Source of the DNA: an uncultured Prevotella sp.
GTDB taxonomy: Bacteria > Bacteroidota > Bacteroidia > Bacteroidales > Bacteroidaceae
Length of the DNA stretch: 24,957 nucleotides
Assembly (NCBI GenBank): GCA_900551055.1
Contig: URUK01000037.1
Span: 1 to 24,957, forward strand
Reading direction: 5' to 3'
Below are positions 1-6,625 of the stretch, in pieces (the first letter of the stretch is position 1; every line of letters starts with the position of its first letter). A program made the translations under genes and the position numbers. Under the pieces are notes generated by a model. It was not told the origin of the DNA and made no database searches. It saw only the letters and a list, made by a program, of their open reading frames with translations.

Positions 1-528
1 ATGATATTCTCAAAATATTTCTTCAACGCCTGCATGACGAGCTATTTCACCTTCTTCCTCATCGACAAGTTCGGTGTGTCCGTGCAGACGTCGCAGTTCT
101 GCCTGTTCGCCTACCTTGCGGCATTCGCCATAGGCACGCTGGCAGGAGGTTTCCTCGGCGACCGCTACGGGCGCAAATACGTCATACTGTTCTCCATCCT
201 CGGAGCCGCTCCGTTCACCCTTGCCCTGCCCTACCTCAACCTGGCAGGAACAATCATAATGTCCGTATTCACAGGACTTATCATCGCTTCAGCATTCTCG
301 GCAATAGTAGTCTACGCCACCGACCTGAAGCCAGACAAAGTCGGCATGATAGCCGGAGTGTTCTTCGGACTGATGTTCGGCCTTGGAGGTATCGGCTCGG
401 CCTTCTTCGGCTGGCTTGCCGACTTGACAAGCATCGACTTCATCTTCAAGGTAAGCACATGGCTGCCACTGTTAGGCATAATAGCAGTGTGGCTGCCTGA
501 CGTAAGGCCGGGCAAAACAAACGGATAA
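1..528 (+). CDS. MFS transporter, C-terminal part (5' end outside window)
   Basis: This is the C-terminal half of a major facilitator superfamily permease of the inner membrane; the window opens inside the gene, so the ATG at position 1 is probably an internal methionine. The 175 visible residues form about six hydrophobic segments (roughly residues 5-20, 33-52, 60-78, 82-105, 113-140 and 148-165). The loop motif GDRYGRK at residues 53-59 is the second-half copy of the MFS motif A. The style of the sequence around residues 4-30 resembles the fosmidomycin-resistance (Fsr) type of MFS exporter, but that is from memory and the substrate cannot be fixed. It ends in TAA 16 bp before the alkyltransferase gene, so the two may be co-transcribed. 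Confidence 0.85.
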   Translation: MIFSKYFFNACMTSYFTFFLIDKFGVSVQTSQFCLFAYLAAFAIGTLAGGFLGDRYGRKYVILFSILGAAPFTLALPYLNLAGTIIMSVFTGLIIASAFSAIVVYATDLKPDKVGMIAGVFFGLMFGLGGIGSAFFGWLADLTSIDFIFKVSTWLPLLGIIAVWLPDVRPGKTNG

Positions 529-544
529 AAAACACTTACCGTAA

Positions 545-1066
545 ATGGGAAAGAAGATATTTACAATGCGCTATTCTTCGCCATGCGGAGAACTGCTGCT
601 CGGCTCGTTCGCAGACAAACTATGCCTGTGCAACTGGACAACGGAAAAGCATCCGGGCAGAATTGACAAACGGCTGAAGACAACGCTGCACGCCGAATAT
701 GAAGAAGCTCAGACTGATATCACGATTGAGGCAACCAGACAACTTGACGAATATTTCCACGGCGGACGTAAAACATTCGACATTCCACTGCTGACCGTCG
801 GCACAGACTTTCAAAAGGAAATTTGGAATGAACTCTTGGCTATACCGTATGGAGAAACTGTTTCATACGGAAAATTATCGGTACGCATAGGCAAGGCTCA
901 CGCCGTGCGTGCCGTAGCAAACGCCAACGGCGCAAACGCGATATCAATATTCATCCCATGCCACAGGGTAATAGGCAGCAACCGCTCGCTAACAGGCTAC
1001 GGAGGGGGACTGGACACAAAAAAATTCCTTCTGGACTTGGAACAAGCAGGAATAGAACAAACTTAG
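545..1066 (+). CDS. ogt: methylated-DNA--[protein]-cysteine S-methyltransferase
   Basis: This 173-aa protein repairs O6-alkylguanine (and O4-alkylthymine) in DNA by moving the alkyl group irreversibly onto its own cysteine. The active-site motif IPCHRVIG is complete, with the acceptor Cys at residue 139. The upstream helix-turn-helix part (FQKEIWNELLAIPYGETVSYG, about residues 89-109) and the Asn-containing segment RAVANANGANAIS (about 122-134) match the family. The N-terminal domain is short, as in Ogt-type single-domain enzymes, and no Ada-type zinc domain is present. The start ATG lies 16 bp after the MFS stop; an in-frame ATG at 566 is an alternative. The gene is followed by a separate promoter for the HD-domain gene, so it probably closes the upstream transcript. 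Confidence 0.93.
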   Translation: MGKKIFTMRYSSPCGELLLGSFADKLCLCNWTTEKHPGRIDKRLKTTLHAEYEEAQTDITIEATRQLDEYFHGGRKTFDIPLLTVGTDFQKEIWNELLAIPYGETVSYGKLSVRIGKAHAVRAVANANGANAISIFIPCHRVIGSNRSLTGYGGGLDTKKFLLDLEQAGIEQT

Positions 1067-1078
1067 CCCTTGGTTTTA

Positions 1079-1109
1079 TTGTCCATTAAAGCGAAATTCA
1101 TTACCTTTG
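1079..1109 (+). promoter_or_regulatory. Bacteroidota-type promoter for the HD phosphohydrolase gene
   Basis: TTG at 1079-1081 and TACCTTTG at 1102-1109 are separated by 20 bp, which fits the Bacteroidota sigma-A promoter (TTG...TAnnTTTG). The -7 element overlaps a TTG that would extend the downstream frame, so it also argues for the ATG start at 1134. Confidence 0.8.
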
Positions 1110-1133
1110 CATGACTACAGACCCTGCAAAACA

Positions 1134-2354
1134 ATGAACGACAGCAAAATAATAAACGACCCGATATTCGGTTTCATCAAAATACCACACGGCCTTCTGC
1201 TCGACATTGTAGAACATCCGCTGATGCAAAGGCTCACAAGAATAAAACAGCTCGGACTTACATCCATGGTGTATCCGTCGGCCCAGCATACACGGTTTCA
1301 ACACTCCATCGGCGCATTTCACCTGATGAGCGAGGCTATAACCTCGCTCACACAAAAAGGAATATTCATCTTCGACAGCGAAGCTGAAGCCGTAGAAGCA
1401 GCCATACTGATGCACGACATAGGGCACGGGCCGTTCTCGCACGTGCTTGAACACACGCTGATTGACGGCGTAAGCCATGAGGAAATATCACTGCTGATGA
1501 TGGAACAAATCAACCACGAGATGAAGGGAAGCCTGAACCTCGCCCTAAAAATATTCAAGAACGAATACCCCAAAAAGTTCCTTCACCAGCTTATAAGCAG
1601 TCAGCTCGACATGGACAGGCTCGACTACCTGCGGCGCGACAGCTTCTTCACAGGAGTTACAGAAGGCAACATAGGCAGTGCACGAATAATAAAAATGCTC
1701 GACGTTGCGAACGACAGCCTTGTGGTAAACTCAAAAGGACTGTATTCGATAGAAAACTACCTGATGGCGCGGCGGTTGATGTACTGGCAAGTGTATCTGC
1801 ACAAAACAACCGTTTCAAGCGAGAAAGTGCTTGTAAACGCTTTATTGCGTGCAAAACAGCTGGTTCACGAAGGCAAGGACATCTTCGCTACACCATGTCT
1901 GAAATACTTTCTGTATAATGACGTTGGCGCAGAAACATTCAAGAACGACGAGGAAGCACAGCATAACTACGCGCTACTTGACGACAACGACATCTGGAGC
2001 GCAATAAAAGTATGGATTTACAATGACGACAAGGTTCTATCACTCCTGTCCGCCGACCTGCTCAACCGCAAACTCTTCAAAGTTGAAATATCAGGAACAC
2101 CGATAGACGAAGAAAGGACAGAAGGCATAAAGGCCACACTCGCAAATAAATTCGGCATAAGCAAGGAGGAAGCCGAATATCTGATAAGCGTGGACACGAT
2201 ACAAAAAGACATGTACGATGTACATGACGACCACATAACAATATTGTTCAAAGACAATACGCTTAAAGACATTTCAGAAGCGTCAGAAGTTATGAACATA
2301 GCATCGCTTTCCAAAAAAATTCGCAAATATTACTTGTGTTATCAACGTTTTTGA
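1134..2354 (+). CDS. HD-domain phosphohydrolase (COG1078, dGTPase/SAMHD1-like)
   Basis: This 406-aa protein belongs to the HD superfamily metal-dependent phosphohydrolases related to dNTP triphosphohydrolases. The metal-binding set is visible: His in TRFQHS (about residue 57), the His-Asp pair in LMHDIGHGPFSH (residues 94-95), and the Asp in SQLDMDRLDYLRRD (about residues 159-161). These are the same motifs as in SAMHD1-like enzymes, so a (d)NTP phosphohydrolase role is plausible, but the substrate of this bacterial group is not established. An upstream TTG at 1107 could extend the frame by nine residues, but it lies inside the promoter -7 element, so the ATG at 1134 is the better start. The gene ends 57 bp before lpxD, which has its own -7-like element. 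Confidence 0.88.
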   Translation: MNDSKIINDPIFGFIKIPHGLLLDIVEHPLMQRLTRIKQLGLTSMVYPSAQHTRFQHSIGAFHLMSEAITSLTQKGIFIFDSEAEAVEAAILMHDIGHGPFSHVLEHTLIDGVSHEEISLLMMEQINHEMKGSLNLALKIFKNEYPKKFLHQLISSQLDMDRLDYLRRDSFFTGVTEGNIGSARIIKMLDVANDSLVVNSKGLYSIENYLMARRLMYWQVYLHKTTVSSEKVLVNALLRAKQLVHEGKDIFATPCLKYFLYNDVGAETFKNDEEAQHNYALLDDNDIWSAIKVWIYNDDKVLSLLSADLLNRKLFKVEISGTPIDEERTEGIKATLANKFGISKEEAEYLISVDTIQKDMYDVHDDHITILFKDNTLKDISEASEVMNIASLSKKIRKYYLCYQRF

Positions 2355-2365
2355 ATAAAAATATT

Positions 2366-2373
2366 TACCTTTG
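2366..2373 (+). promoter_or_regulatory. -7 promoter element upstream of lpxD
   Basis: TACCTTTG at 2366-2373 is a perfect Bacteroidota -7 element, 38 bp before the lpxD ATG. No good TTG is found 19-21 bp upstream, so the -33 half is weak. It would let the lipid A block be transcribed separately from the HD gene. Confidence 0.6.
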
Positions 2374-2411
2374 CAAAAATATGCACAATTATTAATGTAA
2401 TTCACATTGTA

Positions 2412-3449
2412 ATGGAATTTACAGCAAAACAGATAGCAGGTTTCATAGAAGGGAGAATTGAAGGCGACGAGAACGCAAAAATCAATACCTTCGCCAAAAT
2501 AGAGGAGGGGAAGCCGGGAGCCATATCATTCCTCTCAAACCCTAAATACACACATTATATTTACAACACACAGTCGAGCGTAGTGCTCGTCAACGAAGAC
2601 GTAGAACTGACGCAGCCTGTAAACGCAACAATCATAAGAGTAAAAAACGCCTATGATTGTGTAGCCAAGCTATTGCAGCTTTACCAGTCATACTTACCTA
2701 AGAAAACCGGTATAAGCCCTATGGCATTTATTGCGGAAAGTGCGAAAATAGGCAAAGACTGCTATATCGGGGCTTTCGCCTATATAGGAGAAAATGTTGA
2801 AATAGGCGACAACACACAAATCCACCCACATGCGGTAATCGAAGACAATGTAAAAGTTGGCAATGAATGTCAAATATATCCTAACGTCACAATATACAAG
2901 GAATGCAGGCTCGGGAATAATGTCACAATACACGCAGGTTCGGTCATCGGTGCCGACGGCTTCGGCTTTGCACCCAATACTGACGGATACGACAAGATTC
3001 CACAAATAGGCATTGTTACCATCGAAGACAATGTTGAAATAGGAGCCAACACATGTGTTGACCGTTCAACTATGGGTACGACAATCATACGCAAAGGTGT
3101 AAAACTCGACAACCTTGTACAGATTGCACACAACGTTGAAGTAGGTGAAAACACTGTCATGTCAGCACAAGTAGGCGTAGCAGGCAGCACAAAAATAGGC
3201 AAATGGTGCATGTTCGGAGGCCAGGTGGGAATTTCCGGACATATCAGCATAGGCGACAAGACGTTCCTCGGGGCACAATCCGGCGTACCTGGCAACATCA
3301 AAGGCAACACTACGCTTATTGGAACACCCCCTATGGAGCCGAAGGCGTATTTCAAGTCAATTGCACTTACACGCAAACTGCCTGAAATATATAAGCAATT
3401 AGGCGAATTACAAAAACAAGTGGAAGAATTAAAAAAAGACCTAAAATAA
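2412..3449 (+). CDS. lpxD: UDP-3-O-(3-hydroxyacyl)glucosamine N-acyltransferase
   Basis: LpxD adds the second (N-linked) 3-hydroxyacyl chain to UDP-3-O-acylglucosamine, the third step of lipid A synthesis in the cytosol. The 345-aa product has the usual three parts: an N-terminal uridine-binding domain (about residues 1-100), a left-handed beta helix of hexapeptide repeats (about 105-300), and a C-terminal charged helix (about 318-345). The catalytic His is His240 in LVQIAHNVEVG, the place of E. coli His239. The length equals that of the family. The stop codon is followed immediately by the ATG of lpxC-fabZ (TAAATG), so the two are co-transcribed and probably translationally coupled. Confidence 0.96.
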   Translation: MEFTAKQIAGFIEGRIEGDENAKINTFAKIEEGKPGAISFLSNPKYTHYIYNTQSSVVLVNEDVELTQPVNATIIRVKNAYDCVAKLLQLYQSYLPKKTGISPMAFIAESAKIGKDCYIGAFAYIGENVEIGDNTQIHPHAVIEDNVKVGNECQIYPNVTIYKECRLGNNVTIHAGSVIGADGFGFAPNTDGYDKIPQIGIVTIEDNVEIGANTCVDRSTMGTTIIRKGVKLDNLVQIAHNVEVGENTVMSAQVGVAGSTKIGKWCMFGGQVGISGHISIGDKTFLGAQSGVPGNIKGNTTLIGTPPMEPKAYFKSIALTRKLPEIYKQLGELQKQVEELKKDLK

Positions 3450-4841
3450 ATGGAAATGTCTAAACAGAGCACACTAAAAGGCAGCTTTGCCTTATGTGGC
3501 AAAGGACTGCACACAGGGCTGAACCTTACAATCACATTCAATCCGGCGGCGGTCAACACTGGATACAAGATACAGCGTATAGACCTTGACGGGCAGCCGA
3601 CCATTGATGCTGTGGCCGAAAACGTAGTGGACACGCAGAGAGGAACGGTGCTCGGCAAAGGCGATGTCAAAATTTCAACGGTTGAACATGCCCTTGCCGC
3701 ACTCTATGCACTCGGCATTGACAACTGCCTTATACAGGTTAACGGACCGGAATTTCCCATACTCGATGGTTCAGCCGCACAATACATCAGCAAAATTAAC
3801 GAAATAGGCATAGAGGAGCAGAACGCTCCGAAAGACTATTATATAATACGACACAAAATCGAGGTAAAAGATCAAGAGACAGGGTCGTGCATAACTATTC
3901 TACCAGACGATGAATTCAGTCTGACGGCAATGTGCTCGTTTGACTCCAAGTTCATAAACAGCCAGTTCGCCACGCTCGACCACATGGAAAACTTTGCAAC
4001 TGAGATTGCCCCAGCACGTACATTCGTGTTCGTCAGGGACATCGAACCGTTGCTCCGTGCCAATTTGATAAAAGGCGGCGACATGGATAATGCCATCGTG
4101 ATATACGAGAAACAGACAACCCAAGAAAGGCTTGACGCTCTTGCAGATTTTCTCAATGTGCCGCACCTTGACGCGACAAAACTCGGATATATCCAACATA
4201 AGCCTTTGGTATGGGAAAACGAATGTACACGCCATAAACTGTTAGACATTATCGGAGACATGGCTCTCATTGGTAAACCGATAAAAGGACGTATTATAGC
4301 CACAAAGCCCGGACATACCATAAACAATAAGTTTGCAAGGTTAATGCGCCGTGAAATACGTAAACATGAAATACAGGCGCCTATATACAACTGCAACGAG
4401 CCGCCTATAATGGATGTCAACCGCATACGCGAGTTGTTGCCCCACCGCTACCCCATGCAGTTGGTTGACAAAGTTATAGCATTAGGGCCCAGCAGCATTG
4501 TAGGCGTAAAAAACGTTACAAGCAACGAGCCTTTCTTTATGGGACACTTCCCTCAAGAACCAGTAATGCCAGGTGTACTTCAAGTTGAAGCGATGGCACA
4601 ATGTGGTGGCCTGTTAGTGCTTAACACCGTGGAAGAACCTGAACGTTGGTCTACATATTTCATGAGGATTGACGAAGTCAAGTTCCGCCAAAAGGTTGTA
4701 CCGGGCGACACTCTTCTATTCAAGGTTGATTTGCTTGCACCTGTACGCCACGGGGTTTCATCGATGAAGGGATATGTCTTCGTTGGCGACAAAGTTGTGT
4801 CTGAGGCAACATTCACCGCTCAAATTGTAAAGAACAAATAA
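3450..4841 (+). CDS. lpxC-fabZ: bifunctional UDP-3-O-acyl-GlcNAc deacetylase / 3-hydroxyacyl-ACP dehydratase
   Basis: This 463-aa protein is a fusion. Residues about 8-305 are LpxC, the zinc deacetylase that commits precursor to lipid A; residues about 318-463 are FabZ, the hotdog-fold dehydratase of fatty-acid elongation. LpxC residues visible are Glu79-His80 in STVEH, His262 and Asp266 in HKLLDIIGD (zinc ligands), and His289 in KPGHT. FabZ residues visible are His366 in MGHFP and Glu380 in PGVLQVEAMAQ. Fusion of these two genes is a known trait of Bacteroidota. Both enzymes draw on 3-hydroxyacyl-ACP, which LpxA and LpxD use and FabZ removes, so fusion fixes their ratio. ATG at 3450 directly abuts the lpxD stop; a second ATG at 3456 is possible. 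Both active sites look intact. Confidence 0.96.
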   Translation: MEMSKQSTLKGSFALCGKGLHTGLNLTITFNPAAVNTGYKIQRIDLDGQPTIDAVAENVVDTQRGTVLGKGDVKISTVEHALAALYALGIDNCLIQVNGPEFPILDGSAAQYISKINEIGIEEQNAPKDYYIIRHKIEVKDQETGSCITILPDDEFSLTAMCSFDSKFINSQFATLDHMENFATEIAPARTFVFVRDIEPLLRANLIKGGDMDNAIVIYEKQTTQERLDALADFLNVPHLDATKLGYIQHKPLVWENECTRHKLLDIIGDMALIGKPIKGRIIATKPGHTINNKFARLMRREIRKHEIQAPIYNCNEPPIMDVNRIRELLPHRYPMQLVDKVIALGPSSIVGVKNVTSNEPFFMGHFPQEPVMPGVLQVEAMAQCGGLLVLNTVEEPERWSTYFMRIDEVKFRQKVVPGDTLLFKVDLLAPVRHGVSSMKGYVFVGDKVVSEATFTAQIVKNK

Positions 4842-4862
4842 CAACACCTTAATTAACATAAA

Positions 4863-4881
4863 GGGCAGGCAACGCCTGCCC
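4863..4881 (+). terminator. GC-rich hairpin between lpxC-fabZ and lpxA
   Basis: GGGCAGGC (4863-4870) and GCCTGCCC (4874-4881) form a perfect 8-bp GC-rich stem with a 3-nt loop, followed by CCTTTAATA. The T run is short, so it may be a partial terminator, an RNA-processing stop or an mRNA stabiliser rather than a full terminator. It lies in the only gap of note within the block. Confidence 0.55.
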
Positions 4882-4903
4882 CTTTAATACTAATACTACA
4901 AAT

Positions 4904-5674
4904 ATGAACCAGATAAGTCCGCTTGCATATATTCATCCTGAAGCGAAAATGGGTGATAACAACATCATTGGCCCATTCTGCTATATAGACAAAAACACAG
5001 TCTTAGGCGACAACAATGTATTGCAAAACAGCGTAACGATAAACTACGGTGCACGCTTAGGCAACGGCAACGAGATTTTCCCCGGAGCAAGCATAAGCAC
5101 AAAACCGCAGGACCTCAAATTCAAGGGTGAAGACACCACCTGTGAGATTGGTGACAACAACAGCATACGGGAATTTGTAACCATATCAAGAGGCACTGCC
5201 TCAAAGGGTACTACCAAAGTAGGTTCCAATAACCTGTTTATGGAGAATGTACATATAGCACATGACTGTGTGGTCGGCAACGGTTGCATAATAGCAAATT
5301 CCACAAAATTCGGTGGCGAGGTAACTGTTGACGATAACGCAATAATAAGCTCGGAAGTTCTTTGCCACCAGTTCTGCCACATAGGCGGATATGTTATGAT
5401 ACAAGGCGGATGCCGTTTCAGCCAAGACATCCCTCCGTTCATCATTGCGGGAAAAGAGCCTACAAGATATTGCGGAATCAATCTTGTTGGACTGCGCCGC
5501 CGTGGTTTCAATAATGAGCTTATCGACAACATACACGAAGCCTATCGACTGCTTTATTCAAAAGGCGTGTTGAAGGAGGGTATCGATGAAATACGCAAAT
5601 GCTTGCCCGAAAGCAAAGAAATCAATTACATAATAGAGTTTGTCGAGAACTCGAAAAGAGGTATCATAAGATAA
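4904..5674 (+). CDS. lpxA: acyl-ACP--UDP-N-acetylglucosamine O-acyltransferase
   Basis: LpxA carries out the first step of lipid A synthesis, moving a 3-hydroxyacyl chain from ACP to the 3-OH of UDP-GlcNAc. The 256-aa product has a hexapeptide-repeat beta helix (about residues 1-185) and a C-terminal helical domain (about 190-256, with GLRRRGF). The catalytic His is His120 in NVHIAHDC, and the second conserved His lies in CHQFCHIGG (His155). The residue that aligns with the E. coli hydrocarbon-ruler Gly173 is Lys184 in IIAGKEP, so the acyl length preference likely differs from E. coli. The gene is 62 bp after lpxC-fabZ and 4 bp before miaA. Confidence 0.96.
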   Translation: MNQISPLAYIHPEAKMGDNNIIGPFCYIDKNTVLGDNNVLQNSVTINYGARLGNGNEIFPGASISTKPQDLKFKGEDTTCEIGDNNSIREFVTISRGTASKGTTKVGSNNLFMENVHIAHDCVVGNGCIIANSTKFGGEVTVDDNAIISSEVLCHQFCHIGGYVMIQGGCRFSQDIPPFIIAGKEPTRYCGINLVGLRRRGFNNELIDNIHEAYRLLYSKGVLKEGIDEIRKCLPESKEINYIIEFVENSKRGIIR

Positions 5675-5678
5675 ACTC

Positions 5679-6575
5679 ATGAAGACACTGATTGTCATCG
5701 TGGGGCCGACGGGAGTCGGCAAGACTGCTTTATGCCTTGATTTGGCCCAACGGCTTGACACGGTGATAATCAATGCCGACTCGCGGCAAATATACGAAGA
5801 AATACCCATTGGCACAGCCGCACCAACAAAGGACGAGCAGGACAGAGTAAAGCATTTTTTCGTAGGCAATCTTCATATCGGCGACTATTACAATGCCGCC
5901 ATGTTCGAGAATGACGTGCTAAAGCTTCTCGACAAGCTTTTCACTGAAAAAAACGCCGTTATCATGTCGGGAGGCAGCATGATGTATGTTGATGCCGTGT
6001 GCAATGGCATTGACGACATTCCCAATGTCAACGGCCATGTAAGGAAACAGGTAAAAGAAGACTACGAAAAATACGGGCTGACAGCCATGTGCCGCTTGTT
6101 GGAAAGGCTTGACCCTGAATACTACACCATTGTAGACAAGAACAATCCCAAACGGGTAATCCATGCAGTGGAGATATGTATTTCCACAGGGAAGACTTAT
6201 ACATCATTCAGGACAAGCACCAGAAAAAAACGCCCGTTCAACATTATAAAAATCGGACTCATACGAGAACGCGACGAATTGTACAGACGCATTGACATGC
6301 GTGTCGACAAAATGGTAGAAGCAGGTCTAATTGACGAAGCCCGACGCATGTATCCCCATAAGGGACTCAACGCCCTTAATACCGTAGGTTACAAAGAGCT
6401 TTTCAACCACTTCGACGGACTGTATTCTTTAAACGAAGCTGTTTTCAGGATAAAATGCGACACACATAAGTATTGTCGTAAACAGCTAACATGGTTCAAG
6501 CGCGACAAGGACATAAGGTGGTTCTCGCCCGACAATGTTGAAGAAATCATAAATTATGTAACTACTTTCCGTTAG
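5679..6575 (+). CDS. miaA: tRNA dimethylallyltransferase
   Basis: MiaA adds a dimethylallyl group to N6 of adenosine 37 in tRNAs that read codons starting with U. The 298-aa product shows the P-loop GPTGVGKT (residues 9-16), the following INADSRQIY segment with its catalytic Asp, the SGGSMMYVDA segment (about 97-106) and the C-terminal LNTVGYKEL and RKQLTWFKRD motifs typical of the family. It starts 4 bp after lpxA and so shares its transcript; this attachment of a tRNA-modification gene to the lipid A block is common in Bacteroidales. The next gene has its own -7 element, so miaA is probably the last gene of the operon. Confidence 0.95.
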   Translation: MKTLIVIVGPTGVGKTALCLDLAQRLDTVIINADSRQIYEEIPIGTAAPTKDEQDRVKHFFVGNLHIGDYYNAAMFENDVLKLLDKLFTEKNAVIMSGGSMMYVDAVCNGIDDIPNVNGHVRKQVKEDYEKYGLTAMCRLLERLDPEYYTIVDKNNPKRVIHAVEICISTGKTYTSFRTSTRKKRPFNIIKIGLIRERDELYRRIDMRVDKMVEAGLIDEARRMYPHKGLNALNTVGYKELFNHFDGLYSLNEAVFRIKCDTHKYCRKQLTWFKRDKDIRWFSPDNVEEIINYVTTFR

Positions 6576-6591
6576 AATGTAGCTTTTTCAT

Positions 6592-6599
6592 TACATTTG
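6592..6599 (+). promoter_or_regulatory. -7 promoter element upstream of the PBP gene
   Basis: TACATTTG at 6592-6599 matches TAnnTTTG and lies 26 bp before the ATG at 6626. The upstream half, about TTTCC near 6566-6570, is a poor -33. Confidence 0.55.
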
Positions 6600-6625
6600 C
6601 ACCGCAAAACAGAGAATCCCATATT

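Noticed and set aside
1107..1133. Longer start (TTG) for the HD-domain gene
   Set aside because: The TTG lies within the promoter -7 element TACCTTTG (1102-1109), so it would not be translated; the ATG at 1134 fits.
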